Positions 1-8,288 of a stretch of DNA of 64,000 nt are shown in pieces. Each line of letters opens with the position of its first letter. The first letter of the stretch is position 1. Origin of the DNA: Paenibacillus faecis (GTDB taxonomy: Bacteria > Bacillota > Bacilli > Paenibacillales > Paenibacillaceae); assembly GCF_008084145.1 (NCBI RefSeq), contig NZ_VSDO01000001.1, forward strand, positions 944,840 to 1,008,839, read 5' to 3'. The notes under the pieces were generated by a model. That model was not told where the DNA came from and did not search any database. It saw nothing but the letters and a program-made list of their open reading frames with translations. The position numbers were made by a program, and so were the translations under genes.

Positions 1-620
1 ACGGTACTCTCCCCGATATTGGTGGCATGGTCGGCAATCCGCTCGATATAACGGCCTACCAATGTCAACAGCATCGCTTGCTGCAGCGTGTCGGGATGCT
101 CCGTCATATGGGAATACAGGTCCCGGATGATTTGGCTGTATAAATGATCGACTTCATCGTCGTCCTTCGCCATCTTGTAAGCCAGGTCGGTGTTTTCGTC
201 GAGATAGGATTGCAGCGATTCCCGCACCATCGCGATAACCAGTTCGGCCATCTTCGGAATGTCCACCAGCGGTTTGATCAGGGTTTGGCCTTCCAGACGG
301 ATCGTAACCTTGGCGATATCGATCGCCAGATCCCCCATCCGTTCCAGGTCGCTGGAAATTTTAAAAGCGACGATAATCCGGCGCAAATCCTTCGCTACCG
401 GCTGCTGGGTGACGATAAGACGGGAGCCGAGGTCCATCACCTGTTCTTCCATTTCGTTAAGAATCACATCGCGCTCCACGATTTTTTTGGACAGATCTGT
501 ATCCAGCGCCTTAAGCGCCGAGATGGCCTCGCTAAGGGCGTGTTCCACGTGCTCGCCCATCTTTCTGAGCAGTTGTCTCAGGTCCTCCAGGTTCTGGTCG
601 AATTCTTTTCTTTGTATCAT
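1..620 (-). CDS. phoU: Phosphate transport regulator PhoU (3' end cut by window)
   Basis: PhoU is a cytoplasmic helical protein that links the Pst phosphate transporter to the PhoR kinase and limits phosphate uptake. The reading frame starts at an ATG (618-620) with GGAGG 9 nt upstream and stays open to the left edge, giving 206 residues; the family is about 215-220, so only the last few residues are missing. The two-bundle PhoU pattern is visible, including both metal-binding E-x-x-x-D repeats (DLERMGDLAIDIA near residue 90 and RYIERIADHATNIGE near the end). It follows pstB by 19 nt on the same strand, so the two are almost certainly cotranscribed from the PhoP-box promoter upstream of pstB. 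Confidence 0.93.
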   Translation of the reverse strand, partial: MIQRKEFDQNLEDLRQLLRKMGEHVEHALSEAISALKALDTDLSKKIVERDVILNEMEEQVMDLGSRLIVTQQPVAKDLRRIIVAFKISSDLERMGDLAIDIAKVTIRLEGQTLIKPLVDIPKMAELVIAMVRESLQSYLDENTDLAYKMAKDDDEVDHLYSQIIRDLYSHMTEHPDTLQQAMLLTLVGRYIERIADHATNIGEST

Positions 621-639
621 CTCGGGTTGCCTCCTTCTG

Positions 640-1395
640 TTAACCGAAACGGCCGGAAATATAGTCTTCAGTACGGGAATCCCGCGGGGTGGAAAAGAGT
701 GTGCGCGTATCGTCGGCCTCCACGATCTCCCCGTTGAGGAAGAAGACCGTACGGTCGGAAATCCGCGCTGCCTGATGCATGTTATGCGTCACCATTACGA
801 TGGTATACCTGGATTTTAATTCCTGCACCAGTTCTTCGATCTTGAGCGTCGAAATCGGATCCAAGGCCGATGTCGCTTCGTCCATCAGCAATATTTGCGG
901 CTGGACGGCTATTGCCCGGGCAATACAAAGCCTCTGCTGCTGGCCGCCGGATAGACTAAGTGCGGAGCGTTTCAGGAAGTCCTTCACTTCATCCCACAAA
1001 ACCGCCTGGCGCAAACTCTGCTCGACGATCTCGTCAAGCTGGGCTTTATTTTTCATCCCATGTAGTCTTGGCCCGTAAGCCACATTATCATAGATCGATT
1101 TCGGAAAAGGATTCGGCTGCTGAAACACCATCCCTACCTGCTTCCGAAGTGTCTCCACCTGGACATCCTCTCCGTAGATTTCCGTCCCTGCGATTTTCAC
1201 GGAGCCTTCGATTCTCGTGGCCGGAATCATATCATTCATCCGGTTTAACGTCCGAAGCAGCGTCGATTTTCCGCAACCGGAAGGACCGATAAAAGCGGTG
1301 ATCGCCTTCTCCGGAATGTCGAGAGATACTTCTTTTAAAGCGTGGAACTGATCATAGTAAAGGTTCAGTTTTTCAATATGAATAATCGAGGTCAT
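640..1395 (-). CDS. pstB: Phosphate ABC transporter ATP-binding protein PstB
   Basis: ATPase subunit of the high-affinity phosphate importer PstSCAB, acting on the inner face of the membrane. The 251-residue protein shows Walker [10 protein letters not shown] (37-45), the PstB-type Q-loop FQQPNPFP (about 91-98), signature LSGGQQQR (148-155), Walker B ILLMDE (168-173) and the H-loop VTHNMHQA. The ATG at 1393-1395 is chosen because GGGAG lies 7 nt upstream; an in-frame extension of 18 codons lacks similarity to PstB. Unusually, no pstS, pstC or pstA gene adjoins it: the next gene upstream is a chemoreceptor. The 156-nt gap upstream carries PhoP-box-like repeats. Confidence 0.95.
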   Translation of the reverse strand: MTSIIHIEKLNLYYDQFHALKEVSLDIPEKAITAFIGPSGCGKSTLLRTLNRMNDMIPATRIEGSVKIAGTEIYGEDVQVETLRKQVGMVFQQPNPFPKSIYDNVAYGPRLHGMKNKAQLDEIVEQSLRQAVLWDEVKDFLKRSALSLSGGQQQRLCIARAIAVQPQILLMDEATSALDPISTLKIEELVQELKSRYTIVMVTHNMHQAARISDRTVFFLNGEIVEADDTRTLFSTPRDSRTEDYISGRFG

Positions 1396-1494
1396 GTCAT
1401 TTCTCCCACTCTGTAGAAATGTATTCTCAATACGAAGCACGGACCTCACGCTTGGCGAGCCCGTGCTGATGCTTAGGTAAATGGGTACATGTCG

Positions 1495-1548
1495 ATTTTA
1501 CCTCATATATGTAAAAGGGGATAAGCTCATTTGTAAACGCTGTGTTAA
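1495..1548 (-). promoter_or_regulatory. PhoP-box promoter of pstB-phoU
   Basis: Read on the minus strand there are hexamers TTAACA (1543-1548), TTTACA (1532-1537), a degenerate GCTTAT (1521-1526) and TTTACA (1510-1515), each start exactly 11 bp apart. This matches the Bacillus PhoP box of TT(A/C/T)A(C/T)A repeats with 5-bp spacers. A -10-like TAAAAT (1495-1500) lies 9 nt further on, so the repeats would sit at about -22 to -60, the usual place for PhoP-activated promoters. No good -35 is present, as expected for an activated promoter. Inference from pattern only. Confidence 0.65.
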
Positions 1549-1551
1549 AAT

Positions 1552-2661
1552 TCACGCTTCATCAGCCTCGACGAGCTTCGCTAATTCTTCTCTGACTAGC
1601 CCGGTCGTCCGCACCGCGGTTTCGGCGGAATGGGCGACTTCTTTTCCCCGCTTCTCGGTCTGGCGGGCCGACTCGACGAGTTGGGAAAACGTAAGCTCCG
1701 CCTTGTTCACCCGCCCCTGGCTTTCTTCCATCTCTCTGGTCGTCGAAACGGCGGTGTCCGCGGTTTGCCCCACCAGGCTCCCCACCAGCTCCAACGTCGC
1801 GCCGATTTCGCCCGACAGCTTCTTGGTTTGAAAGGCCAGCTTGCGGACCTCGTTCGCCACGACCGCGAATCCGCGTCCATGCTCCCCCGCATGCGCGGCT
1901 TCGATCGTCGCGTTCATCGCCAGCATCCCGCTCTGGTCCGCGAGCTCGCGAATCCGGGCCGCGATTTGCGAGATTTCCCCCGCACGGGCGGCCAGCTCGG
2001 TCACCTGGCTTTCCTGCGAGCGCGTCAACTCGGCGACGCGGGCAAACATCGCCTTCACCTCTTCCAGCTCCAGCTTTCCCGCGTTCGCCAGCTCCGTCAT
2101 CCGCTCGGACTCCTTGAGGCTGCGCTTGGCGGCTTCGGACGCCTGTCCCGCCGCCATTTCGATCTCCAGCACGCGGTTTGCGCTCTGTGATACGACGATC
2201 CTCCTCGCTTCTTCCGCCTCCCGCTGCAAATTCCGCGACAGCATCATAAGGTCCTGGACGGTCATAATGCCGAAGAACCTTCCCCGCTCCGTTATGATCA
2301 GACAATCGTAAAAATGATGGCCCTTACGGCCAAGCGCCGCATCCAGCAATTCGTGCGCCGGGACGGACAGCTCGCAGCGCAGCGGGGAACGCTCGGAAAA
2401 TTCCAAGGCGGGCCGTTCATAAAACAGGTCAGCGGCGAAGCGGCCGGCCAGATGGCGATAAAACGTATCCCGAATAATTAATCCGACCGGGGAATGATGT
2501 TCGTCGGAAATGACGATGCACGGGATTTCGGCCTGCTTTTGAAACATCTGCAGCACCTCCCGGCATAATTCCCGCGGTCCGATCACCGGAACGCGCCGGC
2601 AATATTCCCTCGTCGCTGTGCCGGTTTCCCGCTGTAGTTCCAGAACTGCCTGATTGCTCAT
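1552..2661 (-). CDS. Soluble methyl-accepting chemotaxis protein with N-terminal CBS-like domains
   Basis: A 369-residue receptor with no membrane segment. Residues about 20-140 resemble a pair of CBS domains ([17 protein letters not shown] and [17 protein letters not shown], each followed by a helix). Residues about 165-365 are a long coiled-coil hairpin whose tip carries the chemoreceptor signature [15 protein letters not shown] (262-276) that contacts CheA/CheW. It should therefore relay a cytoplasmic cue, perhaps a nucleotide bound by the CBS pair, to the flagellar chemotaxis system. ATG start with a GGAGTGG site. It lies between phoP and pstB on the same strand; whether it is part of the phosphate response is unknown. 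Confidence 0.82.
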   Translation of the reverse strand: MSNQAVLELQRETGTATREYCRRVPVIGPRELCREVLQMFQKQAEIPCIVISDEHHSPVGLIIRDTFYRHLAGRFAADLFYERPALEFSERSPLRCELSVPAHELLDAALGRKGHHFYDCLIITERGRFFGIMTVQDLMMLSRNLQREAEEARRIVVSQSANRVLEIEMAAGQASEAAKRSLKESERMTELANAGKLELEEVKAMFARVAELTRSQESQVTELAARAGEISQIAARIRELADQSGMLAMNATIEAAHAGEHGRGFAVVANEVRKLAFQTKKLSGEIGATLELVGSLVGQTADTAVSTTREMEESQGRVNKAELTFSQLVESARQTEKRGKEVAHSAETAVRTTGLVREELAKLVEADEA

Positions 2662-2845
2662 CTCCTACCACTCCTTGTCCCTATATCCAACAGGGGTATG
2701 TCAGAAATGATAGTGCAATATTGTTACGGGAATATTCACAGGACGATAGACCTATGTAAAATAGACTAATATTCATTGTTTTGTAAAAATTTCAGAAGTT
2801 CGGAATTTCAGAATCATGACCCCCGTCAGACAACCTTGATAACAT

Positions 2846-3036
2846 AGAATTCCTGCATATCTGCATGTTTTTTTCTTGTTCGGGGCCAAAAATTTCAAAA
2901 TTCCTGCAATTCTGCAGGAATTTTCGACGAAACCGGCCCGTTTCTCTAAAATCGCTGGAAATACCTGCAGATTTGCATCTTTTTTCGCATCCCCTCGGGG
3001 ATCGACCCTAAATACCTGCAGATCTGCATCTTTTTG
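2846..3036. repeat. Four-unit intergenic palindromic repeat (CCTGCANATNTGCA family)
   Basis: The roughly 530-nt gap between the chemoreceptor and phoP holds no convincing gene. It contains four related units of about 28 nt at 2846, 2897, 2957 and 3008, spaced 51, 60 and 51 nt. Each has the core ACCTGCAGATCTGCATC or a close variant preceded by AAAT and followed by a T-rich run; the second unit is a near-perfect palindrome (AATTCCTGCA...TGCAGGAATT). The spacers are unrelated to each other and of unequal length. An open frame running through the repeats encodes only repeat-derived peptide and is not accepted as a gene. Confidence 0.75.
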
Positions 3037-3194
3037 GAGTTGGAAGCTTGGAAGCAAGCACACTAGGCGCCTCTTTGGATGTGACATATGACTTCGATTA
3101 GCCATTAAGCCACCTTTCCTTTCGTTATACATAGCAGCTTGAACACTCCTATGATAACGAGCCCATCAGGTGTTTTTGCTATAACATAACAAAA

Positions 3195-3222
3195 GTCCAT
3201 CATCGAAAAATCAATGATGGAC
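3195..3222 (-). terminator. Rho-independent terminator of phoP
   Basis: Stem GTCCATCAT / ATGATGGAC with a 10-nt loop, followed on the minus strand by TTTTGTT. The stem overlaps the phoP stop codon (3211-3213), so transcription should end just after phoP and before the repeat region. Confidence 0.7.
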
Positions 3223-3939
3223 CGATTTCTTCTTGTTCACGACAAGTTTATAGCCAACCCCGCGGATCGAATCGATATGAACCGAACCCGGGTCGAGTTC
3301 CAGCTTTTTGCGCAGCGAGCTGACATGGACATCCACCGTCCGCTGGCCGCCGATATAGTCGAATCCCCACACCGCATTCATCAGGTCGTCGCGCGTCATG
3401 ACAACCCCGGGCTTCCGGGCGAGGTAAAGGAGCACCTCAAATTCCTTCGGCCTTAACGTGATCTGTTCCCCATTCAGCGTTACCTCGTATTTCTCCGGAT
3501 ACACCGTCAGCGCCCCGAGAGAAATCTGTGCCTCATCGGACGCCGCCGCCGCCGGCTCGCGTTCTTCCTGCCCGTTGGAACGGCGAAGCACGGCAGCCAC
3601 CCGAGCTAACAATTCGGCCACGCCGAACGGTTTGGTAATATAGTCGTCGGCCCCCGATTTCAGTCCTTCAACTACCTCTTGCTCCGCATTTTTGGCCGTT
3701 AAAATAATAATCGGCGTCTTGATGCCCTCTCCACGCAGCTTGGACATGATCTCAAACCCGTTCATTCCGGGAAGCATCAGATCCAGCAAGATGAGGTCAA
3801 AATCCTGCTGCATCGCCGTATCGAAACCGGTTTGACCATGTTCGGCCACCACGACTTCGTACCCCTCGCTGGTCAAATTGTAAGACAGCAGTCTCGAAAG
3901 CGTCGGCTCATCTTCTATTACCAACAATCGCTGCGTCAT
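3211..3939 (-). CDS. phoP: Phosphate response regulator PhoP (OmpR family)
   Basis: Two-component response regulator that binds DNA when phosphorylated by PhoR. The 242-residue protein has a receiver domain with acidic pocket E9-D10, phospho-acceptor Asp53 in LLDLMLPG, Lys103 in TKPF, and an OmpR-type winged helix from about 140 to 235 (LRPKEFEVLLYLA, RTVDVHVSSLRKKL, IRGVGYKL). The ATG at 3937-3939 has GGGGG 5 nt upstream; another in-frame ATG four codons earlier (3951) also has a nearby GGAG and cannot be excluded. It lies downstream of phoR, the reverse of the Bacillus phoPR order, with a 120-nt gap that contains PhoP-box-like hexamers. Confidence 0.88.
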   Translation of the reverse strand: MTQRLLVIEDEPTLSRLLSYNLTSEGYEVVVAEHGQTGFDTAMQQDFDLILLDLMLPGMNGFEIMSKLRGEGIKTPIIILTAKNAEQEVVEGLKSGADDYITKPFGVAELLARVAAVLRRSNGQEEREPAAAASDEAQISLGALTVYPEKYEVTLNGEQITLRPKEFEVLLYLARKPGVVMTRDDLMNAVWGFDYIGGQRTVDVHVSSLRKKLELDPGSVHIDSIRGVGYKLVVNKKKSVHH

Positions 3940-4005
3940 AGTAACCCCCATTTTCTCCAGTAGTTGCAGATCGATCCCATTTCAAGCCCTTAAACAAGCC
4001 AAGCA

Positions 4006-4033
4006 TAACATGGATATGTTAACGGGGTGTAAA
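4006..4033 (-). promoter_or_regulatory. PhoP-box-like repeats between phoR and phoP
   Basis: On the minus strand TTTACA (4028-4033) and TTAACA (4017-4022) are perfect PhoP-box hexamers separated by 5 bp, followed after another 5 bp by a degenerate ATGTTA (4006-4011). They lie about 70-95 nt upstream of the phoP start and just inside the intergenic gap after phoR. This would allow PhoP to control its own gene separately from phoR. Inference from the motif and its phase. Confidence 0.5.
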
Positions 4034-4059
4034 AATATAAAAATACGGAAAAAGCAAGT

Positions 4060-5862
4060 TTAACTTTCTGCATCATGATACTGCATAAACGGCAGCTCGA
4101 CGATGAAGGAGGACCCTTCACCGACTTTGCTCTCGACCCGAATCGTGCCCCGGTGCAGCTCCGTCAAGTGCTTGACGATGGAAAGCCCGAGCCCCGTACC
4201 GCCGGAACTGCGGGAACGCGCCTTATCCACCCGGTAGAAACGTTCGAAGATCCGGGGCAGATCTTTTTTCGGAATGCCGATCCCCGTATCCGTTACCGTA
4301 ATTCGAACTTTTTCCGCTTCGTCCCCGTCGCCGAGCACCTCCGCCTCCACTTTAACCCGACCGCCCTCCAGCGTATAGCTGATCGCGTTGGACAACAGGT
4401 TCATAAAAATTTGCCGGAGCCGATCCTCGTCCCCTTCAATAAACAAATGCTCGGGAACCCCTTGGAGCAGCACGATCGATTTCTTGCGGGCCGCCGGATC
4501 AAGCATTTCAAAAATGCTGTCAAACAGCTCCTTCAGATGTACCGGAGCATATTCCAGCGGTACCCGTTTCGATTCGATCTTCGACAATTCCAAAATATCG
4601 CCGATCAGGCGGTTCAACCGTTCGCCTTCATCCAGGATGATCTGCAGGAAGGAGCGCTTCGTATCCTCGTCCTTCACGCCTCCGGCCAGCAAGGTCTCCG
4701 CGAATCCCTTCACCGCGGCAATCGGCGTCTTCAGTTCATGGGACACATTGGCCACGAATTCGCTGCGCATGACCTCCAGCCGGCGGATATCGGTAACATC
4801 CTGGAGAAGGAACAGCATCCCCCGATAGCTCCCGTCATCCTCAAACATGGGGACACCGTCAAACTGCACGATCCGTTCTTCGGGCGAATACAAATTCCGC
4901 TCCTCCCGCAAAAACTCCTTGCGGGTGATCCCCTCTTCCACAAACTTCATGAACTCGTAATTCCGTTTCAGCTCCTGATACGACTTCCCTAAAACCTGGT
5001 CGCTCCGCAAATGAAGAATCCGCTCCGCCTCGCGGTTGATGAGCGCGATATTCCCGGACGTATCCACCATAAGAATGCCGCCGGTCATGTTGGCGAGGAC
5101 GCTCTGCATCAGATCCTCGTTATCGTGGATTACTTTAAGCTGCTGCTGCAGGCTGTCGGCCATTCCGTTGATCGCATGGCCCAGCTGGCCGATTTCATCC
5201 TTGCGGTCCAAATTTACCCGGGCGTCGTAATCGAGCCGCGAAATCCGGTTCGCCACCCGGGTGATATGCTCCAGAGGCTTCGTAAGCCCGGACGCGACGC
5301 GGTAGCTGACGAGGGCGGCCGCGATAAACAACAGAAGCAGCCCGCCCGCCATCAAATACCAGCCTTTAGTCATTTCTTTCCCTACGGCTTCGAGGCTCAT
5401 CGAGAGCCGGATATAGCCTTCAAACCCCCGGTCGGATTTGACCCGGTGCGCGACATACAGCATATCCTGGCCGATCGTTTCGCTGTACCGGATTGCGCTG
5501 CCGACGGCCTCTCCGGCGGCAGACCGGATTTCCTGGCGTTCGGCGTGGTTGTCCATCTCCCCGGGAAGCATTTCCGAATCCCCGATGACCTTTCCGTCAA
5601 GGGTGACGAACGTCACCCGGGAATCCGTCAACCGGTCAAGCTCCCGCGCCCGGTCCGTGTAATAATCGACGGCATCCGGGCGATCGGGAGGAATGAAAGC
5701 GAACGTGCTCTCCAGCAAATTGATTTCCCGTGCCATATTTTCCTCTAGCGCACGGATGTGGGAATCTTTAAAAACCTGAGCCATCGTCAGGCCGGCGGCC
5801 AACATCGAGACGCCGACCAGGCTCATTAAAATCAAGGTAAGCCTCGTGCGAAAGGTTTTCAT
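4060..5862 (-). CDS. phoR: Sensor histidine kinase PhoR/PnpS
   Basis: Membrane histidine kinase of 600 residues that pairs with PhoP. Order of domains: transmembrane helix 10-30, extracytoplasmic region 31-165, transmembrane helix 168-190, HAMP about 190-240, PAS about 248-355, HisKA with phospho-acceptor His375 in NVSHELKTP, and HATPase with N-box (QIFMNLLSNAISY), G1 (DTGIGIP), F-box (IFERFYRV) and G2 (GGTGLGLSIVK). The ATG (5860-5862) starts 2 nt after the fumarase stop codon, with no strong ribosome site of its own, which suggests translational coupling to fumarase. Bacillus places phoR after phoP; here it comes first. Confidence 0.88.
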   Translation of the reverse strand: MKTFRTRLTLILMSLVGVSMLAAGLTMAQVFKDSHIRALEENMAREINLLESTFAFIPPDRPDAVDYYTDRARELDRLTDSRVTFVTLDGKVIGDSEMLPGEMDNHAERQEIRSAAGEAVGSAIRYSETIGQDMLYVAHRVKSDRGFEGYIRLSMSLEAVGKEMTKGWYLMAGGLLLLFIAAALVSYRVASGLTKPLEHITRVANRISRLDYDARVNLDRKDEIGQLGHAINGMADSLQQQLKVIHDNEDLMQSVLANMTGGILMVDTSGNIALINREAERILHLRSDQVLGKSYQELKRNYEFMKFVEEGITRKEFLREERNLYSPEERIVQFDGVPMFEDDGSYRGMLFLLQDVTDIRRLEVMRSEFVANVSHELKTPIAAVKGFAETLLAGGVKDEDTKRSFLQIILDEGERLNRLIGDILELSKIESKRVPLEYAPVHLKELFDSIFEMLDPAARKKSIVLLQGVPEHLFIEGDEDRLRQIFMNLLSNAISYTLEGGRVKVEAEVLGDGDEAEKVRITVTDTGIGIPKKDLPRIFERFYRVDKARSRSSGGTGLGLSIVKHLTELHRGTIRVESKVGEGSSFIVELPFMQYHDAES

Positions 5863-5864
5863 CT

Positions 5865-7454
5865 TTATTTAAACACCGTTTCTTTAAAAGTAGACAGCTT
5901 TTCCAGAGAAGCCTTCTCCACACCGGCATGCAGGCTGTCGCCATGGGAATCCATCGTCACGATCGCCGCAAAGCCGTCCACCTCCAGATGCCACATCGCC
6001 TCGGGAATGCCGAACTCCATGAAATCGACGCCGTTGACCTTTTTGATACATTCCGCATAGTACTGCGCCGCTCCGCCGATGGCATTCAAATAGACGGCCC
6101 CATGATCCTGAAGGGCAGCCAACGTTTTCGGCCCCATGCCCCCCTTGCCGATGACCGCACGGATGCCGAATTTCTTGATGATATCGCCTTGATAAGGTTC
6201 CTCGCGGATGCTGGTCGTCGGCCCCGCGGCCTTGACATGCCACTCGTCCCCGTCCTTCAGCATGACTGGGCCACAGTGATAAATGACCGCCCCGTTCAAG
6301 TCGACCGGTGCATCATGGTCCATCAGGTATTTATGCAGCGCATCCCGTCCCGTGTGCATCTCGCCCTGGATGATGACGACATCGCCGACACGAAGGTCGC
6401 GGATTTGTTCCTCGGAGATCGGCGTACGCAGAACGACTTCGCGGCCTTGTCCGGGCTGGGAGGCACCGTTCGAGCCATCCGTTTGACCGGCGGTGGGCGT
6501 CGTGGCCGCGGCCTCCCGGGCCGGTTCTTCGAGGGAATCGCCGACTTGGACCTCGCTGCCCGACGGATAAATCCAACCCTGGATCTCTCCCGTGGACGGG
6601 TTCAGCTTGACGCCTTGACGCCGGAACGCCCAGCAGTTATAGGCGACCGACACGAAGAAGCTCGCCGGCAGCCGGTTGGCGGCTCCGATTTTGCAGCCGA
6701 GTAACGTAACTTCGCCGCCAAACCCCATCGTGCCGATGCCGAGCTGGTTCCCGGCTTCCATAATGTATCGCTCCAGTTGGTCGAGCTCGGGAACGGGGTT
6801 GACGTCGTCCACCTCGCGGAATAACTGTTGTTTGGCCAACTCGTAGCCGGTTGTCCGGTCTCCGCCGATGCCGACGCCGATAAACCCCGCGCTGCAGCCT
6901 TGTCCCTGCGCCTGATAAATCGCGTGCAGGATGCATTTGCGGATGCCGTCCAAATCGCGGCCGGCGCGTCCAAGCCCCTCCAGCTCCGCAGGCAGGCTGT
7001 ACTGGATATTCTTGTTCTCGCAGCCGCCCCCTTTTAGAATCAGACGGAGATCGATGTAATCCTGCTCCCACTGTTCAAAATGAATCACCGGCGTCCCCGG
7101 GCCGAGGTTGTCGCCGCTGTTCTCGCCCGTCAAAGAGTCCACCGAATTCGGCCGCAGCTTGCCGTCTTTCGTCGCCCGCTGAATCGCCGCCCGGATCGCT
7201 TTCTTCATTTCGATCTGGTTCGTCCCCACCGGGGTATGGACGATAAACGTCGGCATTCCGGTATCCTGGCAGATCGGGGAAATTTGCTCCTCGGCCATTT
7301 GAATGTTCCGTGTGATCGTCGACAGCGCGAGTCCCGCACGCGTCGCCTGGTTCTCCATGGCCCGCCCCCGGTTCACCGCCCTGCGGACATCGCCGGGCAA
7401 GTTTGTTGACGTTTCCACAATCAATTGATATACGCTCTCTTCAAACTGGTGCAT
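5865..7454 (-). CDS. Fumarate hydratase class I (iron-sulfur)
   Basis: Hydrates fumarate to L-malate in the TCA cycle using a 4Fe-4S cluster. The 529-residue protein fuses the alpha part (about 1-295; SPICQDTGMPTF with candidate cluster ligand Cys62, then GGGCENKN and GCSAGFIGVGIGG) with the beta part (about 342-529; GDVVIIQGEMHTGRDALHK and GIRAVIGKGGMG). Between them, residues about 311-341 form an Ala/Thr/Gly/Gln-rich linker (for example AAATTPTAGQTDGSNG) that is longer than I expect for this family. ATG start with GAGGGGAAG 8 nt upstream. It is the first gene of a run with phoR and lies near mdh, whose product uses the malate. Confidence 0.92.
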   Translation of the reverse strand: MHQFEESVYQLIVETSTNLPGDVRRAVNRGRAMENQATRAGLALSTITRNIQMAEEQISPICQDTGMPTFIVHTPVGTNQIEMKKAIRAAIQRATKDGKLRPNSVDSLTGENSGDNLGPGTPVIHFEQWEQDYIDLRLILKGGGCENKNIQYSLPAELEGLGRAGRDLDGIRKCILHAIYQAQGQGCSAGFIGVGIGGDRTTGYELAKQQLFREVDDVNPVPELDQLERYIMEAGNQLGIGTMGFGGEVTLLGCKIGAANRLPASFFVSVAYNCWAFRRQGVKLNPSTGEIQGWIYPSGSEVQVGDSLEEPAREAAATTPTAGQTDGSNGASQPGQGREVVLRTPISEEQIRDLRVGDVVIIQGEMHTGRDALHKYLMDHDAPVDLNGAVIYHCGPVMLKDGDEWHVKAAGPTTSIREEPYQGDIIKKFGIRAVIGKGGMGPKTLAALQDHGAVYLNAIGGAAQYYAECIKKVNGVDFMEFGIPEAMWHLEVDGFAAIVTMDSHGDSLHAGVEKASLEKLSTFKETVFK

Positions 7455-7573
7455 GATCCGATCTTCCCCTCTCTTGTCCTGTATTTCTCGATAGCTTTAT
7501 AATAACATAGTACTTTCCCCGAGGTTGAAAATATCTTCAAATTCATCATATCAAAAAGAGAGGTTTCTCACGG

Positions 7574-8194
7574 ATGAGCCACCATTTTTCTGCTTATATG
7601 TATCGTCTCCGCTCCATTCAGCGTTGGAGTCTGATGCGGAGCACCGCTGCCGAAAACGTCGCGGAGCATTCCTTTCATGTCGCGCTGCTCGCCCATTTGT
7701 TATGCGAAATCGGCAACAGCCTGACAGGGCGCCGATTGAACGCCGAACGGGCCGCCACGCTCGCTTTGTTTCACGATGCCACCGAGGTGTTTACCGGGGA
7801 TATCCCGACGCCCGTCAAGCACCATAATCCCAAGCTCCTGGCAAGCTTCCGTGAAATGGAGGGAATCGCCGCCGAACGGCTGCTCTCCATGGTGCCTCCT
7901 CCACTGCAAACCGTATATGCACCTTTAGTATCGCCATCGACTCATGCAGGCCCCGATGGGGACGCCGAGCTGATGAAAATGGTGAAGGCGGCCGACACCC
8001 TTGACGCTTATTTGAAATGCGCCTGGGAGATGGCGGCCGGTAACCGCGAATTTGCGGTGGCCAAACAACAGCTCCTTACCAAGCTGGAGCACATGCGCCT
8101 GCCGGAAATCGACTATTTCTTAAGAGAGTTTGCGCCGAGCTTTGAAATGACCCTGGACGAACTGTCCGATGAGGCCACCCGTCCGGTGGAGTAG
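7574..8194 (+). CDS. yfbR: HD-domain 5'-deoxynucleotidase, YfbR-like
   Basis: Likely removes the 5' phosphate from deoxyribonucleoside monophosphates. The 206-residue protein matches the HD-fold metal centre of YfbR: His32 (in NVAEHSFH), His67-Asp68 (LFHDATE), Glu71 and Asp141 (KAADTLDAY). ATG start with GAGAGG 10 nt upstream. It is a single-gene unit on the plus strand, divergent from fumarase and ending in a shared terminator with the convergent SDR gene. Family known; substrate inferred. Confidence 0.85.
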   Translation: MSHHFSAYMYRLRSIQRWSLMRSTAAENVAEHSFHVALLAHLLCEIGNSLTGRRLNAERAATLALFHDATEVFTGDIPTPVKHHNPKLLASFREMEGIAAERLLSMVPPPLQTVYAPLVSPSTHAGPDGDAELMKMVKAADTLDAYLKCAWEMAAGNREFAVAKQQLLTKLEHMRLPEIDYFLREFAPSFEMTLDELSDEATRPVE

Positions 8195-8219
8195 CTGAGA
8201 GAGGAAACAGTTCAAAAAA

Positions 8220-8257
8220 GGCGTCCCTTCGTTCTTTGTCACGAACGAAGGGACGCC
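8220..8257. terminator. Bidirectional terminator between yfbR-like and SDR genes
   Basis: A perfect 15-bp stem (GGCGTCCCTTCGTTC with its complement) and 8-nt loop, with A-rich sequence on the left and CTATTTT on the right, serves the two convergent genes. Confidence 0.9.
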
Positions 8258-8288
8258 TCTATTTTCAGGATTTTATTCAATTATCCTT

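Noticed and set aside
2846..3036. CRISPR-like array
   Set aside because: Repeats are variable, only four, unevenly spaced, and there are no cas genes. The same holds for the array at 34981-35172.
2773..3132. A 119-codon frame on the minus strand before phoP
   Set aside because: Its peptide is a translation of the four intergenic repeats (recurring DADLQVF, DANLQVF), so it is not a gene.
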